NCBI GenBank assembly: GCA_947630175.1
Contig: CANRGJ010000011.1
Span: forward strand, 1 to 64,000
Source: an uncultured Ruminiclostridium sp.
GTDB lineage: Bacteria; Bacillota; Clostridia; Oscillospirales; Ruminococcaceae
DNA length: 64,000 nt
Reading direction: 5' to 3'
Of this stretch, positions 43,887 through 53,549 are shown piece after piece. Made by a program: the position numbers and the translations under genes. The notes beneath the pieces were generated by a model that ran no database searches, was not told the origin of the DNA, and saw only the letters and a program-made list of their open reading frames with translations. Within the stretch, counting starts at the first letter, position 1, and each line of letters starts with the position of its first letter.

Positions 43887-46270
43887 CAGTTATCCTCTCC
43901 TTTCCCTGCTTGATCAAGGTCATACTGCTGACCGTTTATCGAATAGGTCATAGCCGACATATCGATCTCTATCTTCGTTCCGTCGGAATATTCCAGTGCG
44001 ATCTGCTTTTCTCCGTATCTGTCAAAGCGGGTTATGGTCTTGTCGCTTATGGAAGAAATTATTCCGTTGAGCAGGTCATAATCCTCGGAGGCTTTCTCCA
44101 GCCAGCCGCTGTAATTGGTGTAAAAATACTTGTCGTATTCGCTGTCGGAAAATTCACCCGGCTCGTTATACATAAGCTCGTAATGAATACCTGCTCCTGA
44201 GAGTATGGACAGCAGTCTCAGCTCGTCTGCATTGGCGCTTGCGTTTACAGGCTTGGAGCTGTAAGGAATATATCCGTGAATGACCATCTGATAGAACGGG
44301 ATATCATAATCGAACAGGTCGTAGTTGGAGCTGTACATAGGCACATTGGTTATCGCCGATACATAAGGCAGAGCGTAAGCGTTGCACTCCTGAGCCATAA
44401 TGGAGATACCCGCATCGTTGAGCTTTTTGTAGCCGTCCGTCAGTATCTTCATGGAATCCTCTCTCAGGAAGTGTTCCTTGCCCTCGAAATTGGTCCTGCC
44501 GAAGTCGCTGTATACTACCGAGGTAGCCTGGCTCAGGGAGATGGTGTTTATCCCCTCGTTGGTGAAGGACTCGGTCAGCTTGCGGAACAGGTCGGGCCAG
44601 TAATAAGGCGAGAGTATCGTCCACGTGGGCTTTATGTCGGTATCGGGCTGACCGTAGGCAAGCTCGAACGCCGTCTGCGTAGCGTAAGCGTGGCTTATTC
44701 TCTTTGCGCTGTTCAGCGTGAAGGAGTAGCCGTGTCCGCTGCGCACATATTCCATAATGTCAACGCTGGGATAAAGCACGAAGTTATTTTCCTTTATGGT
44801 GCCGTAAAGCGCCTCGAAATCATTCTTGCCGCCCAACTTATTAGAATAGTTCACGCCGTCGGATATCTTTCCGGTCATTCCGCTGTCGTTAAAGTCGTTG
44901 TATATGACTACCATTTCGTCAACACCAAGGTCCTTCAGCTTTTCAACTATCTCCTGAGCCTGCTTGTAGGAAGTAGCCACCGTCTGCATATCAACGGGGA
45001 AGCCCAAAACGGAATGCTTGGTTATCGTTCCACCCATAGTGGTGAGGTAAAGGGCGTTGGAGTTTTCCTCAGACTGCTTGGTAAGTCCCTTTTCATTTAT
45101 AAGGTAATTGCGGTAGGTGTCAGCCAGATCCGCCGCGTTCACTTCGTCGCCTGAAAGCAGGTAGTAGCGGACTGCTATGTCCTGCACTCTTATTCCGCCT
45201 GAACGGTAAACGTCCAGAGGAGTTTTCGTACCCATTTTGTAGGTGTCGTTGGACCTGAACTCAAAGCTGAACCACGCACTGTTTATGGAGGTAGCAGACA
45301 GTCCGTTGACCGACGCGTTTATGGTAGCGCATGCGTCGCCTGCTATTGCCACTGCAAGCATTGCGTTGTCGCCGTCCTCGCCGTCCTTGACGATACCGTA
45401 AACGGGCAGATACGCCTGCTCATGCTTGGTGCCCGCCGAGGTCTTGCTTATTGCAAGGTCCTCGCCGTAAACTTCCGCCTGATAAACCTGAGTGGAGGTC
45501 TTGCCGTTGTTGAATTCTATCGCCGCACCGCAGCCGTCGGGAACGAATATGTAGCCGTTCTCGTCAGGCCTGCCTGCGCCGAAGGACTGGAGCAGGTTCA
45601 GAGTGATAAGCTCGTAGGGTCTGTACAGCTCTGCGTCGTCGATGTACCATTCGCTTATCTCGTCGGTGTGTATTCTTGCAAGCACGCTTCCGCCCTTTTC
45701 AAGGGTTATGGAAACGGGAATGTAGAAGTTGTGCGCGTCAATGTTATAGCTGAACTTCACGCCGTTTTCGATTTGCTCCAGCTTGAACTTCTTCTGCCTT
45801 ACTGACGCCTCGTAGGAATAGGTGGTGGTGTTTACAAGGTTGTTGTTTTCCACGTCCAGGGGCTTGTAGGTGAGGGTGGACGCCATCATCTGCTTTTGTA
45901 CGTTGCCCGCTATGGGGTCGCTTTCGTAGTCGTAGGGAGTCGACCACCAGATGTATCCGCTGTCGGTGTTCTCAACTGCGAATATGCAGGTCTCCTCGTT
46001 GACGTACAGCTTCAGATTGTCGACCTCGGCATATACCTTCATCGCCGCCAGCGCCTCGTCCTGTGTGACGGGCTTTACCTCTTCCTCGCCGCCCTCTTCG
46101 GGAGCATCGCCCTCTTCTTCGGGAGCGTCCCCTTCCTGAGGAGCGTCTTCGCTTGCGGTGGTATCGTCAGCGGCAGGCTCGTCTGCGGTCTCAGACCACA
46201 CGACGCCTGAGCTGAGAGCTATCGAAAGAGCAAGCGCCGCTGCCAGCAGCTTTCTTTTGAATTTTAGCAT
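43886..46270 (-). CDS. exported DUF5696 domain protein
   Basis: The 794-aa protein has a signal peptide (LLAAALALSIALSSGVVWSET), a strongly acidic Glu/Asp/Pro stretch (~27-70), an N-terminal beta-rich region and a long region with alpha/beta-barrel character (YKQAQEIVEKLKDLGVDEMVVI, MAQECNAYALPYVSAITNV). I recognise it as DUF5696, a family often found beside sugar ABC transporters in Firmicutes; a glycoside-hydrolase-like role is inferred only from barrel-like pattern and context. AAAGGAG precedes the ATG. It sits between the YIP1 gene and the second permease pair. Confidence 0.75.
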   Translation of the reverse strand: MLKFKRKLLAAALALSIALSSGVVWSETADEPAADDTTASEDAPQEGDAPEEEGDAPEEGGEEEVKPVTQDEALAAMKVYAEVDNLKLYVNEETCIFAVENTDSGYIWWSTPYDYESDPIAGNVQKQMMASTLTYKPLDVENNNLVNTTTYSYEASVRQKKFKLEQIENGVKFSYNIDAHNFYIPVSITLEKGGSVLARIHTDEISEWYIDDAELYRPYELITLNLLQSFGAGRPDENGYIFVPDGCGAAIEFNNGKTSTQVYQAEVYGEDLAISKTSAGTKHEQAYLPVYGIVKDGEDGDNAMLAVAIAGDACATINASVNGLSATSINSAWFSFEFRSNDTYKMGTKTPLDVYRSGGIRVQDIAVRYYLLSGDEVNAADLADTYRNYLINEKGLTKQSEENSNALYLTTMGGTITKHSVLGFPVDMQTVATSYKQAQEIVEKLKDLGVDEMVVIYNDFNDSGMTGKISDGVNYSNKLGGKNDFEALYGTIKENNFVLYPSVDIMEYVRSGHGYSFTLNSAKRISHAYATQTAFELAYGQPDTDIKPTWTILSPYYWPDLFRKLTESFTNEGINTISLSQATSVVYSDFGRTNFEGKEHFLREDSMKILTDGYKKLNDAGISIMAQECNAYALPYVSAITNVPMYSSNYDLFDYDIPFYQMVIHGYIPYSSKPVNASANADELRLLSILSGAGIHYELMYNEPGEFSDSEYDKYFYTNYSGWLEKASEDYDLLNGIISSISDKTITRFDRYGEKQIALEYSDGTKIEIDMSAMTYSINGQQYDLDQAGKGEDN

Positions 46271-46345
46271 CGTTTTGATTATCTCCTTTCGTGAGATTGT
46301 GCAATTCGCCCGACAGTCACGATGTCAACATTCGGGCTTACTATG

Positions 46346-46984
46346 CTACATACTGAATCTGTACATCAGCTCGGTGTATATTGAGTAACCGAACATTACC
46401 ACCTGCTGGAACAGAGATATGAGAAGGATAAGTACCAATACTATGATGACCATTGCGATCAGGGTAAAGACGATTGCGATTATGGTCTTCGGCATTGTGT
46501 ACTGGTGGACCGCTTTCATTGCGGAAATTACCAGCACCGCCGACCACAGTATACCGATATAGGAGATAAAGGTAAGGATAGAACCTTCCTGTCTGGTAAG
46601 TATGTTGCTGGCAAAAATGTAGACTACCTGTGAAATTATGTAGGGTACAAGGGCATAGGCGGTAACGCACATTATCTGCTGCATTTTGCCTTCACCGTTG
46701 AACAACGTACACAGCGACCAGTTGCCCACTACCCAGATGAAGAATATCAGCACTGAGCTTGAGAACAGGGGTACTACGTTGAATACCTTGTCATACATTA
46801 CCTGGAAGGGGAAGCCTGTCATAAGACGTCCCGCAACTGTAACGATGAACAGGCAAAGCACGATTATCAAAGCGACCTTGGTGTGGTATGCCTTTTTCCA
46901 CCTTACGTCCTCAAAGCCCTCGAAGGGGTGCCTTGCAACGTAGAAAGGCCATTTCCAAGCGGGCATATCAAGATCAAACCGCAT
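46346..46984 (-). CDS. YIP1 family membrane protein
   Basis: The 212-aa protein has an N-terminal soluble segment (YVARHPFEGFEDVRWKK, typical of YIP1-type proteins) and about five membrane spans. The start is the ATG at 46984, six bases after AGGAGGT; the GTG at 46993 is too close to the site. It overlaps the end of the NHL/TPR gene by 11 nt, so translation is coupled. Bacterial YIP1 proteins have no settled function. Confidence 0.8.
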   Translation of the reverse strand: MRFDLDMPAWKWPFYVARHPFEGFEDVRWKKAYHTKVALIIVLCLFIVTVAGRLMTGFPFQVMYDKVFNVVPLFSSSVLIFFIWVVGNWSLCTLFNGEGKMQQIMCVTAYALVPYIISQVVYIFASNILTRQEGSILTFISYIGILWSAVLVISAMKAVHQYTMPKTIIAIVFTLIAMVIIVLVLILLISLFQQVVMFGYSIYTELMYRFSM

Positions 46985-48509
46985 TGCCGTCACCTCCTGT
47001 CGAAGCAGCCTTCAGCTTTTTCTTTTTAATTCGCCTGCGGACAATGGATATTGCCACCGCAATAACTATCAGCACGATGACTACTATCATAAATATGTTG
47101 AAATACGAACGTATCATATCCATTCTGTATTCCTTGAATGCTCTGTTGTAGCCGCCCTTGCTGTGCATATAGAAGTATTTCATCGCCATCTCGTTTTCGC
47201 CCATTGTGTAGTAGGCGTTGCCAAGACCGATGTAGGCGAACCAGTAGTTAGAGTCGCGGAGAAGTATCTCCTCAAAAGGCTCCTTTGCGTCCTGGTATCT
47301 GCCCCTGTTGAACAGCTCTATCGCATCTTGCACCATTCCGCCGAATTCGGTGAGCTTGAATATCGTTATGCTGTTCTTACGTCCGTCGGTGACGTAAACT
47401 CTGTGATTAAGGTTCTCTATTGCGGTGGGGGAGGTGAAAAGTCCCTTCTGATTTCCCTCGCCGCCGAAGATGAACTCAAGGTCAAGCTCCTCCGAATACT
47501 GGAATATTCTTCTCTTGGTGAAGTCCAGCAGGAAGACGTTTCCGTTTTCGTCCACGTCCACGTCGTCGATAGCGGAGGCGAAGTTCTGTCCGTTGTAGTA
47601 AAGGGGCATATCGCCGAACAGCATATTGTCAAAGCCCATATTCAGGTAAATATTTTCGCCTGCGGGGTTCAGCTTTTTGAGTACGTCCTTTTCCGCATTC
47701 TTGGAGGAGGTAACGGTGTAGATGAAGCCTTCCTCGTCGATGTCGCAGTTGGCAATTTCTATCGCGACTGCCTGAACTCTCTTGCGCATCTGCTCACGGC
47801 TCATAAACAAGCTGTAAAATGCGTTCTGGAGAACTTCAGCCGTGGTCTCTACACGGTTGGAGCCGTAGTAGCCGTTGAAACGTCCCTCTGTGCTGAACTG
47901 CACCATACCGTTTGTGATAGACTTGATAACGACGTACACGTTCAAAGCGTTGTCCACTACCACCTTGAGGGGACGGTAGGAAACCTCCGCCTCGTACAGG
48001 TCGCCGGAAGGTCTGGTGTACTCTCTGAAGATGGTCCCGTCCTCATAGCAGCCGATGACTCTTTCGTTCATCGTGTCAGCTATGTAGATGAGGGTCTTGT
48101 CGTTGTTATGCGTAACGAAAACGCCTGAGGGGTCGTTAAGGTCCGTCTTTTTGATAAGGCTCTCAGATTCGGGAAATTCCTCCCCGTATTTAAAGGTGTC
48201 AAGCACTGTGGCCGACTCCATTTTCTCATCTGTGATGACGATCCTCTTGTTTTTGGTGTCCGCCAGATATATTTTTCCGGTAACTTCGTCAACAAAAATG
48301 TCGTTAAGCTCATTGAAAGCGCCTACGCCAAGGTCAACGCCCGTAATGACTTCGTCAACAACGTATCCGTTCTGGGAAGGAACTGCGTCGTTCCACCAGT
48401 CGTAGTTGTAGCCGTTGTAAGGCTCATCAGCAGATACTGCGGACGCCAGCGCACTTACAGCGGTGACCGCCGCCATAGCCGCCGCACCGAATTTTTTGAA
48501 TAACGGCAC
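46974..48509 (-). CDS. NHL beta-propeller/TPR protein with C-terminal membrane anchor
   Basis: The 511-aa protein has a signal peptide (AAMAAVTAVSALASAVSA), an extracellular beta-propeller of NHL-like repeats (GKIYLADTKNKRIVI, TLIYIADTMNERVIG, HRVYVTDGRKNSITI), a TPR pair (~395-455) and one C-terminal membrane span with a basic cytoplasmic tail (RRRIKKKKLK). The start is a GTG at 48509; AAAGGAA lies upstream and the nearby ATG is out of frame. The layout suggests an extracellular docking or sensing protein (inference). Confidence 0.82.
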   Translation of the reverse strand: MPLFKKFGAAAMAAVTAVSALASAVSADEPYNGYNYDWWNDAVPSQNGYVVDEVITGVDLGVGAFNELNDIFVDEVTGKIYLADTKNKRIVITDEKMESATVLDTFKYGEEFPESESLIKKTDLNDPSGVFVTHNNDKTLIYIADTMNERVIGCYEDGTIFREYTRPSGDLYEAEVSYRPLKVVVDNALNVYVVIKSITNGMVQFSTEGRFNGYYGSNRVETTAEVLQNAFYSLFMSREQMRKRVQAVAIEIANCDIDEEGFIYTVTSSKNAEKDVLKKLNPAGENIYLNMGFDNMLFGDMPLYYNGQNFASAIDDVDVDENGNVFLLDFTKRRIFQYSEELDLEFIFGGEGNQKGLFTSPTAIENLNHRVYVTDGRKNSITIFKLTEFGGMVQDAIELFNRGRYQDAKEPFEEILLRDSNYWFAYIGLGNAYYTMGENEMAMKYFYMHSKGGYNRAFKEYRMDMIRSYFNIFMIVVIVLIVIAVAISIVRRRIKKKKLKAASTGGDGNAV

Positions 48510-48555
48510 TGATATTCATTCCTTTCTTGACTAAATTTGTAATGCTCCTGCAAGG

Positions 48556-49419
48556 TCAATCCTTCAGACCGCTTTGAGCCATTGTTTCCATTACGTTGCT
48601 CTGGCAGATAAGGAATACCACGATAGGCGGGATCATTGTTATTACAACAGCCGCCGCCGCAACGCCCGCACGGGCAATACCCGCGGCGGATATCTGCTGC
48701 ATTACGGTGGGCAGAGGTTTAAGCTCCTCACTGTATATAAAGGAATAGCCTGTTACCTGCCATGCGCCCTGGAATGCGAATATCATCAGGGTGAGGATAG
48801 CGGGTTTTACGTTGGGCATTACCACCTGCCAGCAGGTCCTGAGGTGTCCTGCGCCGTCAAGCTTGGCGGCTTCGATGATGGCGTCGGGTATCTGACCCAT
48901 GAACTGACGCATAAGGAACAGTCCCATAGGCGTCGCAATGTAAGGGAGGGTTATGGCAAGGTAGGTATCGATAAGACCCATAACTGCCATTACCATATAC
49001 TGCATGATAAACATTACGGAAGAGGTGAACAGCAGGGCAACTTCTATCGCCTTGTTCAGCACCTTTTTTCCGGGAAATTCGCCCTTGGCGAGAACGTACG
49101 CCGCCGAGGAGGAGAACAGCAGCTGCGCTACCGTAACAACAACTGCGACAAGCACTGAGTTGAATATGTATCTGGAGAAAGGCACCCACATATTTGACGC
49201 TGTGTTCAGCAGGTCGGTGAAGTTCTGACCTGTGGGTGACATAACGTAAAGCTTAGGCGGGAACAGGAACAGCTCCTGCGAAGGCTTCAGTGACTGTACC
49301 ACCGACAAATAAATGGGGAACAGCATAAACAGACCTACGAGAAACAGCAGGACAAAGATCGCTATATCGCCTGCTCTTGAGCCGCCGTACTTTTTTCTGG
49401 ATTTTTTTGCTCTTTTCAT
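48556..49419 (-). CDS. MalG-type ABC permease, first pair
   Basis: The 287-aa permease has six membrane spans and the EAA loop IEAAKLDGAGHLRTCWQVVMP. It lacks the acidic N-terminal tail of the second pair. AAAGGAC precedes the ATG. It lies between its MalF-type partner and the NHL/TPR gene. Confidence 0.93.
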   Translation of the reverse strand: MKRAKKSRKKYGGSRAGDIAIFVLLFLVGLFMLFPIYLSVVQSLKPSQELFLFPPKLYVMSPTGQNFTDLLNTASNMWVPFSRYIFNSVLVAVVVTVAQLLFSSSAAYVLAKGEFPGKKVLNKAIEVALLFTSSVMFIMQYMVMAVMGLIDTYLAITLPYIATPMGLFLMRQFMGQIPDAIIEAAKLDGAGHLRTCWQVVMPNVKPAILTLMIFAFQGAWQVTGYSFIYSEELKPLPTVMQQISAAGIARAGVAAAAVVITMIPPIVVFLICQSNVMETMAQSGLKD

Positions 49420-49460
49420 GACTACCGTCCTTTCAGTTTATTTAGTTTGACTCAAGAGGT

Positions 49461-50411
49461 TTAATCAAGGTATCTGCCAAGTATCTTCTTGATGCCCCAG
49501 TTTGCAAGCAGCATTACCGCAAACAGCACGAAGCATATCGCAGAAGCATAGCCCATTTCATATCTGATCGAACCGTAGTCGAATGCGTGAGTCATAATCG
49601 TATGCGCCGCATAGTCGGTGGACGGGAAAGCGGTAAGGAAACGTCCGACGTCGCCTGCGGTGAATGAAGAAACTATCTGCATTACCGCCGCGAACAGCAT
49701 TTGCGGTCCCATTGCGGGAACCGTTACCATCAACAGCTCCTGCATACGGTTTTTAACGCCCTCAACAGCCGCCGCCTCGTAACGGTCTCTGGGAATACCC
49801 TGAAGACCTGCTCTCAAGGCAAGGAAGCCTGCGCCAAGGGACATCCAGAGCTGTACCACGATAACGACGCCGAAGATGTAGTTTGCGTCGGTGAGCCACT
49901 GTCTTGCTCCGTGGAGAATACCCAGATTGATAAGGTAAGCGTTCGCTATACCGTAGGTATCGCCTGAGAAGATCAGCTGCCAGGTGGTGTAGATGTTGCC
50001 CGCCAGGGTGGGGGCGTAGAAGATGAAGGTGAATATCGTTTTTAAAGCACCGGGCATTTCGTTTATCAGCCACGCCAGCAGGAAGCAGAGTATGTAGCTG
50101 ATAGGTCCGGTAACGATAGCGAATACGAGTGTGTTCTGCACCGCCTTGAGGAATACCTCGTCCTCAAGGAACAATGCGTAGAAGTTGTCAAGTCCTACCC
50201 ACTGGGGGAACTGCACCATATTGAAGTTGGTGAAGCCCATAGGGAGCGACAGGATAACGGGAATAAACGTAAATATGGTAAACAGTATGAAGAACGGCGC
50301 CATCAGCAGGTAAAGACCCTTGCTGCGTCCCATCTGATACAACGTATAGCGGAACTTGCTGTCTTCAATATGCAGTCTTGTTTCCGTGGTAGTTGTTGCT
50401 TTTGCTGCCAA
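49461..50411 (-). CDS. MalF-type ABC permease, first pair
   Basis: The 316-aa permease has six spans and the EAA loop YEAAAVEGVKNRMQELLMVTVP. The first span begins at LYLLMAPFFILFTIFTFIPVI. It follows the substrate-binding protein gene after a hairpin, and precedes its MalG partner by 41 bp. The ATG has GAGGAATT upstream. Confidence 0.93.
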   Translation of the reverse strand: MAAKATTTTETRLHIEDSKFRYTLYQMGRSKGLYLLMAPFFILFTIFTFIPVILSLPMGFTNFNMVQFPQWVGLDNFYALFLEDEVFLKAVQNTLVFAIVTGPISYILCFLLAWLINEMPGALKTIFTFIFYAPTLAGNIYTTWQLIFSGDTYGIANAYLINLGILHGARQWLTDANYIFGVVIVVQLWMSLGAGFLALRAGLQGIPRDRYEAAAVEGVKNRMQELLMVTVPAMGPQMLFAAVMQIVSSFTAGDVGRFLTAFPSTDYAAHTIMTHAFDYGSIRYEMGYASAICFVLFAVMLLANWGIKKILGRYLD

Positions 50412-50437
50412 TTGAATTCCTCCTCACAATATATTCC

Positions 50438-50459
50438 CCCGCCGCCGTATGACGGCGGG
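50438..50459 (-). promoter_or_regulatory. intercistronic hairpin between binding-protein and permease genes
   Basis: CCCGCCG/CGGCGGG with an inner mismatch lies in the 70-nt gap. It lacks a T-run. Such hairpins can protect the upstream message and raise binding protein over permease (inference). Confidence 0.6.
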
Positions 50460-50481
50460 AAAATTATTATTTTTCGGTATT

Positions 50482-53424
50482 TTAAGAACCGAACGTAGAA
50501 AGCTCCTTATTCTTTCTCTCGATCTCGGCGTTGATGTCACGGTTGTAGCTGGTCAAAGCATAACGCGCGCTTTCGCCGTCGTTTACCACCGCCCTGAATG
50601 CGTTCTTGGTGTGACGGGTGGTAGCGTAGGAGGCGGGAATTATGGGAACTTCGTTGGTCTGAGCCATCTGTGCTGAGATCTTTGCCATTTCAGAGGACGA
50701 CCATGGGAGCTGTTGGATAGCTTCCACGTTTGCGGTGTCAAATCTTCCCATAGGTCCCATAAGAGCCTCTATGGTGCGTCCGTATTCGACCTGTACCTCA
50801 GTGGAGGTGAACCACTTGATAAATTCCCACGCCGCGTTCGCGTTGGGTACCTTGGTGAATATCAGCGCGCCTGCCGAGGAGGAGTTTACGGTGTGATTTA
50901 CCGTGCCGTCCGCCTGAGGCGTTCCGGGTACCAGCGTGAAGTCCCACAGTCCCTTGATCTCGGGAGCTGATACGGAAAGCTGATTGTAGAAGGTATAAGG
51001 CTGTACCACGATGGGCATTTCGCCTGTTCTGAAACGGCTGAATGCGTCATAGGTCTGATCCAGCGCATATACGTTGTAGAATTTCGTCCACATTTCAAAC
51101 GCCTCAAGGCTTGCCTCCTGGTCGTAGGTGGTCTGAGTGAGGTCGTCGTTGTAGATGTTCAGTCCTCTTTGCAGCATAAGCATTACGAAGGTATCGCCTG
51201 CGTCAAATACGGAGCTGGTGGTTACCGCTGCGGGAGTAACAAGTCCTACGTCCAGATATGAACGCTGGAACACGTTGATGAGCTGTATCATGTCGTCCCA
51301 TGTTTCGGGGGGCTCTTCAATGTTAAGCTCTTCAAGAATGTCCGTGCGGTAGAACATCATGGGGAAGGTCTGGGAAACGGGAAGTCCGTAAACTCCGCCG
51401 TTGTAGCTGTAAAGCGTCATTATGTTGGGGCTGAACCTCTTGGCTACTTCATTGTAGTCGTTGAAGGAGGTCAGATCCACCAACAGGTCACGGGCGGCAA
51501 GCTGTATGGGGAAGTCGCCGCCGATAAACAGCGCCACTTCGGGTCCCTTTCCTGCAAGGGTCGCTTCAAGGATACCGCCTACAACAAGGTTTATAGATGC
51601 GGTAACGCCGTCGTGGTTGGGGTTAAAGTCGCTGTCAACCTGCTCCTTTATCGCCATAGCCTGGTCACGGGCAAGACCTACCCAGACGTTCAGGGCGGTG
51701 TCGGAGGCGTTTTCGGAAATGCTGTTGTAATCCTCAAAGAATGAGCCGATAAACGCCTGGAAGCCGAACACAAGATTTTCAAAGAAGTTGCCCGTTGCGG
51801 GAGAAGGCTTTTCGTGAGAGGTCATTACCTCAAGATAGTCTATTTCAAGGGGCTGGTCGCGGTAGTCTCTCATCCATGCGGACAGAGAGGATATGTAGTC
51901 CTTCAGCGTGGAGGCGATCTGAGGAATGTCCTCGGGCTCGTCTATACATCTGTAAAGAATTACCGCCATAGTCTCCAGGGTAGAAGCCTCGGAGCCTGCG
52001 CCCAGCTTTTCTATATTTGCTTTTTCTGCGTAAAGTCTGTTCCTTATCTCCTCAAATTTGGGGAGCAACTCGGGAATAGTTACGTCTACCTGATAGTCGT
52101 TGTACTGGTCGGGCTCGGGACCTGTTATCATCAATATACGTCTGTAATAATAGTTCAGCTCGTATACGATGTCGTCCAGTCTCTGCATTACTTCGCCGAT
52201 GTCGCCGGGGATAGCCTCCATCGTAATGGTGTGCTTTCCTGCGGTAAGGTAAACGTAAATGTTCTCGCCGTTTTCATCGGTTATGCCCTGAGAATACCAG
52301 TTGTTGCTGTAAGGGAACAGAACGTCGTCGTAATACTGATTGGGTACTGCGCCGTCGATATAAACACGGCGGTTTGAGAAGAAGCCTCTCATAATGTTCT
52401 GTCTTACCTTAAAGCTGAAGGTGTAATAGCCGTCAGCGGGAACACTAAATTCCCACGTTACCGACTGAGTGGACTTGTTCCAGGTCGCCTGACCCATCGT
52501 GTTGTAGCGCTGTTTGGTGGGGTGGGAGGGGCTTGTCATACACTCGGTACGGTCGGAGGTGGCATACAGGGTGGAGGCTGTCTTGTACAGGTTGTTCTCG
52601 CCCTGGAGAAGTATGGTGTTTGTGCCTATAACGTTGGTGTCGGTGAGGGCGGGAGTATTGTCTATATCCTGCTGAGAGGGCTTTTCATACTGAGGAACAG
52701 CGGGATAATTCTTAAAGGTCATGGATTTCAGACCGATGTTGCACTTGATACCCGTTATGGACAGGGTGTGCTTGCCTGAATCCAGCCAGAAGAAATACGG
52801 CTCGTTGAAAAGTCCTTCCTTATCCTTTATGGGGTAAGTCACCCACATATCGTACTCGGTCTGTCCGGGACGGATATCGTTGTCTCTGCCGTCCTTGCCG
52901 ATAGCGGATTCGTCCTTCCAGTAGCGGTCGAGAGTGAAGGTCTTTGCCGCGGAGAAGGGATAATCCCCGTCCAGCTTCATCGCCACTTCGATAACAGTAT
53001 TGCTGCCCGCTATGGTGTAATAAAGCATTTCCAGATTATAAAGACCCGCCTGGTCAACGGTAAATTCGTAATTGAGAGTACCGCCGTGATTTGTCCAGAG
53101 CAGTACGTCGCTTTCGTCCTGATAATCGGTGACTTCCACTTCGGGCTCTACGCCTGAGGCGTCAGCCTCTGCGGAAACGTAATCCGCCGCGTTTATCACT
53201 ACCTGCGCATCAGGATGCGCCGCGTCGGCATGGTCGTTGAGATATCCTGCATATGTATCCTCACGGCTCACACCTGCAACCAACGATTCGTTTATGGTAG
53301 AATCCTGCTGCTGTCCGCTTTGGTCGCCGCCGCCTTCGGCAAACACAGGCTGCATGGAAATCGTCATTCCCGCCGCTGTCAGGACAGCCAGCGCTTTTTT
53401 CAACTTGATGTTCATTCTTGCCAA
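50482..53424 (-). CDS. ABC substrate-binding protein with carbohydrate-binding-like modules
   Basis: The protein is ~980 aa. I prefer the TTG at 53424, seven bases behind AAAGGTGG; the ATG at 53415 is possible and the ORF-track start at 53553 is not. A signal peptide (ALAVLTAAGMTISMQPVFAEG) ends without a lipobox cysteine. Residues ~90-290 and ~300-450 look like tandem beta-sandwich CBM6/35-like modules (VDQAGLYNLEMLYYTIAGSN; VPADGYYTFSFKVRQN). The last ~410 residues are a family 1 solute-binding domain (GGILEATLAGKGPEVALFIG, GVYGLPVSQTFPMMFYRTDI). The length is about twice normal. The ligand is probably a carbohydrate (inference). Confidence 0.85.
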   Translation of the reverse strand: MARMNIKLKKALAVLTAAGMTISMQPVFAEGGGDQSGQQQDSTINESLVAGVSREDTYAGYLNDHADAAHPDAQVVINAADYVSAEADASGVEPEVEVTDYQDESDVLLWTNHGGTLNYEFTVDQAGLYNLEMLYYTIAGSNTVIEVAMKLDGDYPFSAAKTFTLDRYWKDESAIGKDGRDNDIRPGQTEYDMWVTYPIKDKEGLFNEPYFFWLDSGKHTLSITGIKCNIGLKSMTFKNYPAVPQYEKPSQQDIDNTPALTDTNVIGTNTILLQGENNLYKTASTLYATSDRTECMTSPSHPTKQRYNTMGQATWNKSTQSVTWEFSVPADGYYTFSFKVRQNIMRGFFSNRRVYIDGAVPNQYYDDVLFPYSNNWYSQGITDENGENIYVYLTAGKHTITMEAIPGDIGEVMQRLDDIVYELNYYYRRILMITGPEPDQYNDYQVDVTIPELLPKFEEIRNRLYAEKANIEKLGAGSEASTLETMAVILYRCIDEPEDIPQIASTLKDYISSLSAWMRDYRDQPLEIDYLEVMTSHEKPSPATGNFFENLVFGFQAFIGSFFEDYNSISENASDTALNVWVGLARDQAMAIKEQVDSDFNPNHDGVTASINLVVGGILEATLAGKGPEVALFIGGDFPIQLAARDLLVDLTSFNDYNEVAKRFSPNIMTLYSYNGGVYGLPVSQTFPMMFYRTDILEELNIEEPPETWDDMIQLINVFQRSYLDVGLVTPAAVTTSSVFDAGDTFVMLMLQRGLNIYNDDLTQTTYDQEASLEAFEMWTKFYNVYALDQTYDAFSRFRTGEMPIVVQPYTFYNQLSVSAPEIKGLWDFTLVPGTPQADGTVNHTVNSSSAGALIFTKVPNANAAWEFIKWFTSTEVQVEYGRTIEALMGPMGRFDTANVEAIQQLPWSSSEMAKISAQMAQTNEVPIIPASYATTRHTKNAFRAVVNDGESARYALTSYNRDINAEIERKNKELSTFGS

Positions 53425-53549
53425 AATATTTCCACCTTTCTTGATGAAATAAGCTGTTCCCGTAAATAAATGCGGTTTGCGGGAACGCCCCGTTGTATGT
53501 AACGACTCAGTCGTATTTAAGAAGATAAGCGCCTTTCGGCGTGACGTTC
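53425..53549 (-). other. intercistronic spacer with a hairpin
   Basis: GTTCCCG (53456) and CGGGAAC (53480) pair across a 17-nt loop in the 125-nt spacer before the binding-protein gene. There is no T-run, so it is not a terminator. Confidence 0.55.

Noticed and set aside
49701-50073. Opposite-strand ORFs within the ABC operon (for example 44276-45154 and 47163-48128)
   Set aside because: Long antisense frames are expected from the codon bias here; none has a ribosome site or recognisable domain.
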